From Paraspadella gotoi (Eukaryota; Chaetognatha), in the NCBI GenBank assembly GCA_051294375.1, contig CM119263.1, positions 26,390,758 to 26,454,757 of the forward strand: a stretch of 64,000 nucleotides of DNA, read 5' to 3'. This document shows positions 1 to 10,978 of the stretch, one piece after another. The position numbers and the translations under genes were made by a program. The notes under the pieces were generated by a model. It saw only the letters and a list, made by a program, of their open reading frames with translations, had not been told where the DNA came from and did no database searches. How positions within the stretch are numbered: position 1 is the first letter of the stretch; each line of letters starts with the position of its first letter.

Positions 1-1420
1 GTGGAGTATGCTAATGCCGCGGCGACAATGCCAATAATAAATCCCTCAAGGTTGCCCCAAATCCTGTTCGGGTGGTGGGCGGCGTCGATGGATAACGCTA
101 TCGGACTCGCGTTTCTCTCAACTAAAAAGGAGCTGCTCCGATAATTCTGCAGGTAGCCGCGGCCAAACCAGCGGCCGCTGCGGTAACCGGACCCGGGCTA
201 GTTGGCGGAGGTCCAGTTCCCGGTGGAGTCTCTTGCACGGAAAAGTGAACAAACAAGCTAGCAAATCTAAATGGGATGTGAATTCTGAAGGGCCTTGCGT
301 GCAAACCAAGAGATTGCGGAGCCTTTTCGGAGAAACAAAGCCGTTCACGGAATTGGCAGCAGACTCGATTAGCGAACCAATAAAAAACTGGACCAGCATT
401 ATGCCGGCGGAATTCCGATTGCGAGCGTCGATGCACAAGAACGGCAGGAAATTTGGGCGAAAAACCGAACAGAACATCCGTTTGAAGCCGTGGACAGCCG
501 AAAATCACACGGACCGCACGTTCGGAAGAAACAAAACGGAAACCAAAGGACAAGTCACGGTGGCGACTCGAAGCGGAAGACGGGGAGAGCGGAGCAGGAA
601 GAGGGGGCTGAAGATGCTGAAGAGAGCGAGGAAGAGAATGTGAGGGAAAGAAAACGGGTTAACCGGGTTCGAACGCCGAGACGAGGCGGTTCGCGAGAAG
701 TGCAGTAAAGGCGGGTGACGGTAGCAGCGCAAGGAAAGACGACCAACGGAGAGAATAATTTGGAAAGGGAGAGCGGAGCGCCGGCGAGAGCAATGACAAC
801 GGCAGGGGAGGCGGATGGAGGGATAAAAAAAAGCTGACTGCGAAGATGCAGAAAGCTGACGAGTGTTTGACAGGACGGAGACGGCCACGGAGGAAGGAGC
901 AGGCCACATTCGAAGCCGGCGCCAGAAAGCGTTTGACGGCGCGAAAGAAGAGAATCAGCAGCGACCGAAGAAGAAGAGGAACGTGGAGATCAGCTGCCAA
1001 CAAACGCCTGGCACAACGAAGAGGAAATCGGGAGGGCGGCCGCCACACGAAGCCGCACCAGCCTTACTACTCCACGTCATCAAAGCGCGCTCGCGTCACG
1101 CGCGTTCATGCGCGCCGCCGGCGATCAGCGTCTGGATTTTTGACCGAGCAGGCCCCGCTCCCATGAGCGCGGTGGCTCAAGCGAGCCGGTGCGCAAGCCG
1201 CGTTGACGAAACTGACCTTTCGGCAAGAAGCAAGCGAGAGGTTTCGAGTGGAACGAAAGTTGCCGCCGACGCCGAAGCAAACATTGTTCAGAACAAGGAG
1301 GAAGGTGAGGTCTGGCAGAAACAAGGTCGCGGACATCGAGAAAAGGCGGGCGAGGGCAGCCAAGAGCAATTCGTGCGGTTCAAAGATCTTCCTCGACGAG
1401 AAATGATCTTCCCTTCGATG
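1..1420 (+). pseudogene. Frameshifted inverted copy of the last exon of the 10979-18539 gene
   Basis: The sequence matches the reverse complement of about 10979-12313, that is residues ~568-1012 of the intact protein, including the region of the terminal FKDLL. The similarity runs through all three plus-strand frames in turn, because small indels break the frame every few tens of bases, so no long open frame remains. The 5' part of the copy lies outside the window. The noncoding flank after it is as similar to the other arm as the coding part, so the copy belongs to the palindrome and is not a processed pseudogene. The breaks could be real decay or sequencing error. Confidence 0.8.
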
Positions 1421-2423
1421 AAAACAGAAGAGAGAGAAAAAAGTGCAAAGAAGAGGGAGAGACTCGCAGGCGAATGTCGAACGCGAAAGACTCGCGCGCG
1501 TCGTGCGCGCGGCTTGCGGAAACATCGTTTTCACACACTTTTTGAAGTTTTTTTAACAATGTTTTGTTTACTCCTCAGTTCTTAGCTTAATATTCGTGTG
1601 TATAGAGTCAGTCTCTGCGAATAATATTAAATTTATTAGTTGAACGTCCGTTTGCGCTTTTTTATTTCGCTAGAGCGGCGTAAAAAAAAGGCGAAACAAG
1701 AACAGTTTCGTAAAAATGAGTGGAACCGAAATTATTTTCATCATTACGAAGCGGGCAATCCAACGTTTCTTTTCTTCCACCACGTTCTACTTTAGTTCAC
1801 TCTCTCTCCCTCTCTCCTCTCTCTCCTCTCCTCTATCTCTCTCTCTCCTTCTCTCTCTCTCTCTCCGTCTCTCTTTCTCTTTCTCTCTCTCTTTCTCCTC
1901 TTATTTCTCTTCTGTGCTTGAGTTTCGGGTAAAATAAAATTTAGGAAGAAGGGGAAACCATTAGCTCGCAATTGTTTTTAATACTTTTCTTTCCTCTGTA
2001 CCAATTTATTTTTTCTCTTTATTAAAATGTATATTTTATGTTTTTCCGTCTCTTTCTCTTCTCGTCGTTTCTCTCTCTCGTCTTCTGGCTTCTTTTCTCT
2101 CGTTATCTTCTTCGTCTGATCGGGTAATTTTGGAAGAAGTGGAAACCAGGGTTAGCCCACTCGCGAAGTTTTTAACCGCCTCATCCACTGCTTATTCTCC
2201 GTCATGTATAATCTGTTCCGCTCCCCGTCGCCCTGTTAACCCGCGCCGGGGTCCCGCACCCAACAAACACTTCCCCACCCGCCACGCTGAAACCCTCAAA
2301 CTGGGCCATTTTTTTTACTTCTTCCGATCGCCTGCTGGAAAAGAAAAACTGCATTTGCGATGCAATCCGTGATGTCAACTGTCATGATTATCAGTCTTTA
2401 TTAGTTTTAAGTAGAATGTAGCA

Positions 2424-2813
2424 AAGGTTATTTAAAAAAATTAAATTTAAAAAATATCTTCGACACTATCTCTACCCAATCTTTCGGCCGCTGAAAGAGA
2501 AAGAAAAACCAGCATGCTCTCTTCGAAAACAACGAATCTTATGCAAAAGTTTTGTTCTGCCTCTCAGTAATTAATAGGATACGTAATAACACTTACCTAT
2601 ATATCCAAAGTCAGAGCGTAGGCACCCCCGAAACTCTTGACCTGATGACCGGTGAAGCGGTAAGCGAGCCGCGGCGGTCACTGCCGCTGAGCGACCGCTT
2701 ACGAGCGCCAAACGCAAACGCCCTCCGCCGCTGCGTCCGTTCGGCCGTCGCGCGTCCTTTCGCCGCCGCTGCGGTGACGATGCCGTCGAAATCCGATATT
2801 TCGTCGAATCCAT
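2424..2813 (-). pseudogene. Frameshifted copy of the small gene at 9657-10043
   Basis: Inverted partner of the two-exon candidate in the right arm. The CCATGG start context (CAT at 2811-2813), the GC-rich coding block, a GTAAGT donor-like site and the downstream pyrimidine-AG acceptor are all recognisable, but indels break the reading frame. It shows the same error-like divergence as the rest of the left arm. Confidence 0.45.
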
Positions 2814-2839
2814 GGTGGTTGCTGCGTCGCGGTTGACTG

Positions 2840-4580
2840 GGCGACTTTTTCACGTAATTTACATCCAGAACGACGAAGTGATTACAATACGGTGGCAGAA
2901 TCCGGTGGCTTTAATAAAATGACGAATCAACGCGGTATCCATGGCGACGAACTAATTTATCCTAAAAAAATTATTTTGTTTAAAAATCGAAGGTCGGTTT
3001 CGGTGCACGTCGCTATCAGCAAGCGGAAGTTGGACGCCGGTTTCTTATGGTTGGCTCGTTGCTATGCGATCGAGGTTGGCATCCGTTCCCTGCGTGGGTG
3101 TGGACAGGAAGGAGAGTGGGGGGGGGAGAGAGGACGGTCCAGAGAGCGAGTGAGAGCGAGTGGGCGTGATCGTCTCTTTTTGATGACGATGCAGAGATTG
3201 GAATCGGAGATAAGCAGGAAGCAATGGAAGGGAGAGAGGGGAGCAGAAAGAGACAGAAAGAGAAAGATAGTAAAAAGTAAAGCAAAGATAGGGAACCACC
3301 CGTCGGGTTCAATGGCGTCTTAGTTAAAGCCTGCAGCGGTGTAATTGTGAAATCCCGCGATGTATTTAAAAAGCACGGGTAGCGAAATACGGGGTCGAAT
3401 ATTATTCATAATTATTTTATATTTGGTTGAGAATCGAAGTGAATGACGTCATGGGATGAAGCAGAGGAATCTGATTGGGAAGAAATAGCGAATTCGTTTT
3501 TATGAGAAACTTTTCTATACTAACAGCTCGAATTATTAAATAATATTCTAAAAAAAATACGGAGGAAGATTACGATTTAGAGAAAAAAATTATAAACTGA
3601 AAAGCAGCAAACAAATGATACATGTTTTGATTGTCAAAATTTTTTAGGAATAAAAAACGCAGTTAAATATATTATTAAATGTTTTTATATTGCGATCTTA
3701 TAATTGTCAAACATTTTCTTTCCGGAACCGAAATCAACGGTCCGATGACGCAGATTTGACGCCGGTCTTCACCAGAGCGCCTCGATTTGTCAGCCTACCG
3801 GAGCCAGTCGCCCCGGAGGCAGCCAGTCGCAGATTCCGCCAACCGGAAGCGCACGACGGGAGGCCGACGTCGGGGTGGTCTCCGACCCGCGATGCGCTGC
3901 AATTTGATGATGAAGTCTGATTGCATTTCTCTTTTATCTTTTTTGTCCCCGAATTCTCTGATCCTCAACCCTTCTGTTCTATTCCTCCCCTTTCCTAACC
4001 TTACTTCTCCTTCACCTTCTGATTTTGACTGCCTCATGGAGAGAGAAGAGGAGGAGAGAGAGGAGAAGAGAGAAGAGAGAGAGAGAGAGAGAGAGTGAGG
4101 AGAGAGAGAGAAGAGATAGAGAGATGAGAGAGACAGATCCGAGGCAGAAAATTTTTTTATGAGAGAAATTAGATGGTAACCGCTTGGGGCGTAATTCCAC
4201 GTTAACGCAGAGGTAAGTTTTGGGAAACGCAGGGTGGGTGTCGAGCAGGAGGGAGTGGCGATGATGTGAAAAGGCGTGAGCGATGAAAGAAACGATTACA
4301 AAGTTAAGGGAATGATTGGTTGTTTGGTTCAGGGTGGAATGATCGGCGTCTGGTCAAAATGAAGCTGGCATAAGGAAGTGATTAAAAATTAAGTATTTTG
4401 GGAAAAAGACGGGCATGGGAAAAAGCAGATAATGGAAAAGACGGGAAATGGCTGGAAAAAGGTGGGTTAAAAGGGAAAATGGAAATGGGGGAAAAGGCGC
4501 GCGTCAGTGAGAAGGACGGGAAATGGGCGGAGAAGGCAGGGTAAAAAAGGAGACGGAATAAATGAAATGGGAGAGAAGAA
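2840..4580. other. Noncoding part of left arm
   Basis: No coding exon seen. It contains GA-rich simple sequence (3105-3260 and 4039-4130), a TGACGTCA CRE-like octamer near 3445, and AT-rich sequence at 3500-3690. Each matches the right arm (8400-9600) in inverted order. Confidence 0.6.
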
Positions 4581-4589
4581 TGGGGGAAG

Positions 4590-4920
4590 AAGGAAATTGT
4601 TTGGAGGAAAGAGAAAAGATTTTGGAATGGAAACAAACAAAGATTTTTGTAGCAAAGAGAAAAGATTTTGGAGGAAAGAAAAAATATTTTGGAGGGAAAC
4701 AAAAAAGATTTATGCGAGGAAACAGAAAAGATTTTGAGGAAACAGCAAAAGAATTTTGGAAGGAAGAGAAAATATTTTGGTAGGAGAAACAGAAAAGATA
4801 TTCGGGAAACGGAACAGATACATTATTCGGAGAGTTGCTTGAGGAAAACAAAAAAGACTTTTCGGAAACAAAAATTTGGAAAGAGAAAAATTAGAAGAAA
4901 AAAAGATTTTTTTAATTTTC
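4590..4920. repeat. ~20-bp purine minisatellite, left arm copy
   Basis: Degenerate tandem copies of a unit close to AAAAGATTTTGGAGGAAAC, ending in AT-rich sequence. It is mirrored at 7680-7945. Open frames across it are composed only of repeating Lys/Glu/Phe residues and are not genes. Confidence 0.8.
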
Positions 4921-5289
4921 CTCGATATAAAATTCGAAATAAATGAAAATGTTTTTTTTTTATCTCAAACGAGCAAACGTGAAGCGGAAGAGAGGAGGGC
5001 AACTAAAAACACATTAAGAATTCTTTTTTTTTTTCTTATCACTTACGGTAAATTTAGACGACTAATTCGCGTCACTCGCGCTTTGGCGACGCTTTAAAGA
5101 CGCTCACGATTTCTTAATGGACGACGAAGTGAAATAGGCGACGGTGAAAATTTGGGTGAAGCTGGATGTGGGAAGCCGGAATGGAAGAAATCGAGGGTCT
5201 TCATCGAGAGGTTCATTCAAAAAATTGGCCGCCAAAAGGATTTGATCGGATCAAGTTAAATTGAATAAGAGATGTCAAGATGACGTATG

Positions 5290-5580
5290 ATGGTATTTAC
5301 TATAGTTTCGGTACGGTAATTATTAATTTTTTTATATATTCTTTTTATATATTATTTTATATATGTATTTTTTTTAAGCTTTACATACCAGCTACTTATT
5401 TCGTTACTATGATTTAAAATTTTTATCTTCTGACAAATTATTTTATTTGATTATTTTATTTATTATATTTTATTTATTTTATGTATTTTATTATTTTATT
5501 ATTTATTATTTTATTATTCATTATTATTATTATTATATTACTATATATTATTTACTATTATTATTATTATTATTTTTTAA
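5290..5580. repeat. AT-rich simple sequence with (ATT)n, left arm
   Basis: Runs of TATTTTATT and (ATT)n, mirrored by (ATA/AAT)n at 7040-7200. No gene. Confidence 0.75.
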
Positions 5581-5990
5581 CTGTTAAGTCCATTGCGTCA
5601 ATGTTGGTGTTCAGTTTTTTTCTCCAAAAATTGTAATTATTTTTGGTTTGCTACACGTCATTTGGCCCGTTGTGATTTTGTAAAAGCTGAACGTCTTCCT
5701 TTACTTTTTTGTTTTCTTGTTTTGTTTGTTTTGCTTTACTTTATTTTTGGGATGGAAAAAGAATGCCGGCCAGCACAAAAAAATGCAAATTTTGGCCGCC
5801 GAGCTTCGCTACTCGCCGGGCGAATTTTGAAACGACGGCTAAAAAAACAAACCAAACGGCGGGCGCTTGACTTACATCCGGGTTCCCCAGCAGACGAAAA
5901 AGAAAGAAGAAAAGAGAAAGAAGAAAGGAAATCGACTTAGAGAATTCTAGAGATAGAGAGAGAGAGAGAAAGAAACGAGCAGAAGAGAGA

Positions 5991-6029
<39 letters not shown>

Positions 6030-6099
6030 GGAGAGAAGAGAGAGAATACTAATTTCGCCAAAGAAGGATATCGTTGCAAACAAAACGTTCCCAAGAATT

Positions 6100-6399
6100 A
6101 GCACTTATATGTAATAATCAGTTTAGAAAAGAATATCTTTTTAATGTTGTCTAAATTGCGATACTTAGCTATTATTTTCTTAATGTTTTATTCAGTTTTT
6201 TTTATTACAGTATTTTTATGGATTAATTTTTAAGGTTACAATTCATATGTATATATTATTATATACATATAAATAATGATATATTTCAGTACATATTGTT
6301 TTTCTTTCATTAGTTTTTAAAGGCTTGCCTCCTCTCCTCTCTTCTCCTCTCTCTCTTCTCCTTCGTCTTTTCTCTCTCCTCTCTCTCTCTCTCTCTCTG

Positions 6400-6432
<33 letters not shown>

Positions 6433-6440
6433 TTTCCCGT
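6100..6440. other. Spacer at the centre of the palindrome
   Basis: About 340 bases between the two arms that I could not pair with each other. It is AT-rich on the left, then enters a CT-rich tract from about 6330. If the palindrome is real this is the loop of the inverted duplication; if it is a fold-back read, this is where the strand reversal lies. Confidence 0.55.
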
Positions 6441-6491
6441 TACATTTCGGAACGTTTTTTTGCAACGATACTCCTTCTTTTGCGAAATTAG

Positions 6492-6525
<34 letters not shown>

Positions 6526-7079
6526 NNNNNNNNNNNNNNNNNNNNNNNNNNNNNNNNNNNNNNNNNNNNNNNNNNNNNNNNNNNNNNNNNNNNNNNNNNN
6601 NNNNNNNNNNNNNNNNNNNNNNNNNNNNNNNNNNNNNNNNNNNNNNNNNNNNNNNNNNNNNNNNNNNNNNNNNNNNNNNNNNNNNNNNNNNNNNNNNNNN
6701 NNNNNNNNNNNNNNNNNNNNNNNNNNNNNNNNNNGTTTTTTTTTTTAGCCTCGTTTCAAAATTCCCCGCGAGTAGCGAAGTCGGCGGCCAAAATTTGCAT
6801 TTTTTTGCGCCGCAATTCTTTTTTCCATCCCAAAAATAAAGNNNNNNNNNNNNNNNNNNNNNNNNNNNNNNNNNNNNNNNNNNNNNNNNNNNNNNNNNNN
6901 NNNNNNNNNNNNNNNNNNNNNNNNNNNNNNNNNNNNNNNNNNNNNNNAAATTGAAACGTATATGCAAACGCTCGCAGAAAAAAATAATTACAATTTTTGG
7001 AGAAAAAAACTGAACACCAACATTGACCAATGGACTTACAGTTAAAAAATAAATAATAATAATAATAGTAATAATATTA

Positions 7080-7127
<48 letters not shown>

Positions 7128-7679
7128 TAATAAAATAATAAATAATAAAATAATAAAATAAAATAATAAAATAAAATAATTGTCAGAAAGATAAAATTTT
7201 AAATCATATAACGAAATAATAGCTGGTATTAACTTAAAAAAAATACATATATAAAAATAATATATAAAAAGATATATCATAAAAAAAATAATAATTACCA
7301 CCAAAACTTAGTAAATACCATCATACGTCATACTTGACATCTTATTTCATTTAATTGATCCGATCAAATCTTTTGGCGCCAATTTTTGAATGAACCCTCT
7401 CGATGAAGACCCTCGATTTCTTCCATTCCGGTTCCCACATCCAGCTTCACCCAAATTTCACCGTCGCCTATTTCACTTCGTCGTCCATTAAGAAATCGTG
7501 AGCGTCTTTAAAGCGACGCCAAAGCCGCGAGTGACGCGAATAGTCGTTAAATTTACCTAAAGTGAAAGAAAAAAAAAAGAATTCTTAATGTGTTTTCTAG
7601 TGCCTCCTCTCTTCCCTTCACGTTTGCTCGTTTGAGATAAAAAAAAACATTTTTCATTTATTTCGATTTTTATATCGAG

Positions 7680-7945
7680 AAAATTAAAAATCTTTTTTAT
7701 TTCCTCCAAAATCTTTTCTGTTTCCTCCGAAATCTTTTCGGTTTCCTCCGAAATCTTTTCTGTTTCCTCCAAAATATTTTCTCTTTCCTCCAAAATTTTT
7801 TCTGTTTCCTCAAAATCTTTTCTGTTTCCTCCAAAATCTTTTTTGTTTCCTCCAAAATATTTTTTCTTTCCTCCAAAATCTTTTCTCTTTCCTACAAAAT
7901 CTTTTTTGTTTCCTCCAAAATCTTTTCTCTTTCCTCCAAACATTT
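7680..7945. repeat. ~20-bp pyrimidine minisatellite, right arm copy
   Basis: Tandem copies of a unit close to TTTCCTCCAAAATCTTTTCTG, the reverse complement of the array at 4590-4920. Confidence 0.8.
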
Positions 7946-7949
7946 CCTT

Positions 7950-8459
7950 TTCCCCATCTTCTCTCCCCTTTCCATTTATTCGTCTCCTTTTTTACCCTGC
8001 CTTCTCCGCCCCATTTCCCGTCCTTCCACTGACCCGCCTTTCCCCCCATTTGCCATCTTTCCCTTTACCCACCTTTTTCCCCATTTCCCGTCTTTTCCAT
8101 TATCTGCCTTTTTTCCCCATCCCGTCTTTTTTTCCCCAAAATACTTAATTTTTAATACTTCCTTAATCCAGCTTCATTTGCCACAACGCCGATCATTCCA
8201 CCCTGAACCAAACAACCAAATCATTCCCTTACTTTGTAATCGTTCTTTCCATCCTCACCCTTTTCACATCATCGCCACTCCCCCTCCTGCCTCGACACCC
8301 ACCCTGCGTTTCCCAAAACTTACCTCTCGTTAACGTGGAATTACGCCCAAGCGGTTACCATCTAATTTCTCTCATAAAAAAATTTTCTGCCTTCGGATCT
8401 GTCTCTCTCTCTGCTCTCTCTCTCTCCTCTCTCTCATCTTCTCTCCGTCTTCTCTCTCT

Positions 8460-8492
<33 letters not shown>

Positions 8493-9640
8493 CAGAAGGC
8501 AGTCAAAATCAGAAGGAAGGAGGTAGGTTAGGAAAGGGGAGGAATAGAACAGAAGGGTGAGGATCAGAGATTTGATTCGGAGGACAAAAATTAAAAGAGA
8601 AATGATCAGACTTCATCTATCAAATTAGCCGGCATCGCGGGTCGAGACCACCCGACGTCGGCCTCCGTCGTGCGCTTCCCGGTGGCGGCTCTGCGACGGC
8701 TGCTCCGGGGCGACTGCTCCGGAGCTGACAAATCGAGGCGCTCTGGTGAAGACGGCGTCATCTGCGTCATCGGACGTTGAATTCGTTCCGGAAAGAAAAT
8801 GTTTGACATTATAATCGCAATATAAAACATTTAATAATATATTTAACTCCGTTTTTTATTAAAAAAATTTGATCAAAACATGTTCATTTGTTTGCTTGCT
8901 TTCCAGATATAATTTTTTTCTCTAAATCTAATCTCTCGCTCTTTTTTTTTAACTATTTATTTAATTCGTACTGTTTAGTATAGAAAAGTTTCTAAAACGA
9001 ATTCCTATTTCTTCCCCAAATCAGATTCCTCTCTTCATCCCATGACGTCATCACTTCGATTCTCAACAAATATAAAATAATTATAATAATTCGACCCGTA
9101 TTTCGCTACCCGTGCTTTTTAAATACATCCGGGATTTCACAATTACATCCCGCAGCTTTAACTAGACGCCATTGAACCGACGGTGGTTCCCTATCTCTTG
9201 CTTTCTTTTTACTTCTCTCTTTCTGTCTCTTTCTGTCTCCCTCTCTCCCTCCATTGCTCTCTTACTCTCCGATTCCAATCTCTGCATCGTCATCAAAAAG
9301 AGACGATCACGCCCACTCGCTCTCACTCGCTCTCCTGGACCGTCTCTCTCTCCCCCCCCCACTCTCCTTCCTGTCCGACAACCACGCGGGAACGGATGCC
9401 AACCTCGATCCATAGCAACGAGCCAACCATAGAAACCGGCGTCCAACTCCCCGTTGCTATAGCGACGGCAACGAAACCGACCTTCGATTTTTAAACAAAA
9501 TAATTTTAGGATAAATTTAGTTCGTCGCCATGGATACCGCGTGATCGTCATTTTATTAAAGCCACCGGATGTCTCCACCCGTATGTAATCACTTCGTCGT
9601 TCTGGATGTAAATTAACGTGAAAAAGTCGCCCAGTCAACG
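7950..9640. other. Noncoding part of right arm with X-box-like sites
   Basis: Pyrimidine-rich sequence (7950-8500), AT-rich sequence (8820-9000) and a TGACGTCA octamer near 9045. The near-palindrome GTTGCTATAGCGAC at 9453-9466 and an AGCAACG half-site near 9415 resemble RFX X-boxes and lie about 190-240 bp upstream of the ATG at 9657. No coding exon recognised. Confidence 0.4.
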
Positions 9641-9656
9641 CGACGTCAGCAACACC

Positions 9657-10043
9657 ATGGATTACGACGAAAAATCGATTTCGCATCGCCGCAGCGGCGG
9701 CGAAAGACGCAGCGACGGCGAACGACGCAGCGGCGGAGGGCGTTTGCGTTTGGCGCTCGTAGCGGTCGCAGCGGCAGTGACCGCCGCGGCTCGCTTACCG
9801 CTCCCGGTCATAGGTCAAGATTTCGGGGGTGCCTACAGCTCTGACTTTGGATTTGGTAAGTTTATTCGTACCTATTAATTACTGAGAGCAGAACAAAACT
9901 TTGCTAGATTCGTTGTTTTCGAAGAGAGCATCTGGTTTTCTTTTCTTTCAGCGGCGAAAGATTGGGTAGAAATAGTTGTCGAAATATTTTTTAAATTATT
10001 TTTGAATAACCTTTGCTACATTTCACTTACTAATAAAGACTGA
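9657..10043 (+). CDS. Small two-exon gene candidate, secreted or membrane protein, 96 aa
   Basis: I do not recognise the family. The start ATG has a strong context (CACCATGG). Exon 1 (9657-9855) encodes an Arg/Gly/Ser-rich N-terminus (residues 1-28) followed by a hydrophobic segment (LRLALVAVAAAVTAAA) that could be a signal anchor or an internal signal peptide. It ends at G|GTAAGT in phase 1. A 96-base intron ends in a pyrimidine tract and CAG. Exon 2 (9952-10043) restores the frame and runs 30 codons, rich in Phe/Leu/Ile, to TGA. An AATAAA at 10032-10037 overlaps the end of the coding region, which argues for caution. It is convergent with the minus-strand gene ending at 10979. The mirrored copy at 2424-2813 is broken. 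The model rests on splice phase and composition only. Confidence 0.35.
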
Positions 10044-10162
10044 TAATCATGACAGTTGACATACGGATTGCATCGCAACAGTTTTTTTTTCACAGGCGAT
10101 CGAAAGTAAAAAAAAATCATTTGTTCGTCTAAAAACGACGATAAAAAACGAACGAGAAGAAA

Positions 10163-10518
10163 GACGGAAAACATAAAATATACATTGATAAAGAGAAAAA
10201 AATAAATTGACAGAGAAAGAAAAGTATTAAAAACATTGCGAGCTAATGGTTTCCCTTCTTTCCTAAATTTATTTTACCCGAAACTCAAGCACAGAAAGAA
10301 AGAAATAAGAGAGAAAGAAAGAGAGAGAGAGACCCAAGAGAGAGAGAGAGAGAGAGAGACGAGAGAGAGAGAGAGAGACGGAAAACATAAAATATACATT
10401 TATAAAGAGGAAAAAATAAATTGACAGAGAAAGAAAAGTATTAAAAACATTGCGAGCTAATGGTTTCCCTTCTTCCTAAATTTATTTTACCCGAAACTCA
10501 AGCACAGAAGAAGAAATA

Positions 10519-10560
<42 letters not shown>

Positions 10561-10570
10561 GAGAGAGAAG

Positions 10571-10592
<22 letters not shown>
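10163..10592. repeat. ~215-bp tandem duplication
   Basis: The block starting GACGGAAAACATAAAATATA at 10163 recurs at 10378 with few changes, each copy ending in GA-rich simple sequence. The left palindrome arm has a single counterpart (about 1900-2090), so the duplication is specific to the right arm. Confidence 0.8.
10481..10486 (-). promoter_or_regulatory. Possible polyadenylation signal of the 10979-18539 gene
   Basis: AATAAA on the minus strand about 490 bases after the stop codon. Because of the tandem duplication a second copy lies near 10267. Position and hexamer only; no cDNA evidence. Confidence 0.3.
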
Positions 10593-10620
<28 letters not shown>

Positions 10621-10978
10621 CTAAAGTAAACGTGGTGAAGAAAGAAACTTGATTGCCCGCTTCGTAATTGATGAAAATAATTTCGGTTCCACTCCATTTT
10701 TAACCGAACTGTTCATTGTTTCGCCTTTCTTTTTACGCCTCTAGCGAAATAAAAAACGCAAACGGACGTCAACTAATAAATTATAATATTATTCGCAGAG
10801 ACTGACTCTATACACACGATTTAAACGCTAAACAAGTAACGGAAAAATTTGTTAAAAACTTCAAAAAGTGTGTGAAACGTGTTCCGCACACGCGCGCACA
10901 CGCGCGCGATCTTTCGCGTCGAATTCCCGTGCCGAGTCTCTCCCTCTTCTTTGCCTTTTTTCTCTCGTCTTCTGTTTC

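Larger units (their letters stand above)
1..6100 (+). repeat. Left arm of a ~12-kb imperfect palindrome
   Basis: Read as reverse complement, this stretch matches 6440-12313 in order along its whole length. Checked anchors are 1 with 12313, the purine-rich minisatellite near 4.6-4.9 kb with 7.7-7.9 kb, 5737-5852 with 6735-6841, and 6046 with 6494. The arms differ often, mainly by one-base insertions and deletions plus some substitutions; by eye there are about 15 differences in the first 190 bases. The arm continues beyond the left window edge. Apart from the two broken gene copies listed separately it holds microsatellites, AT-rich sequence and no intact gene. It is either a true inverted duplication or a fold-back long-read artefact placed by gap filling. 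Confidence 0.9.

Noticed and set aside
6325-6954. Long frames through N runs (also at 32423-33298, 46175-46721, 58884-60012, 61435-61941)
   Set aside because: They consist mainly of unknown bases; only microsatellite or gap-edge residues are real.
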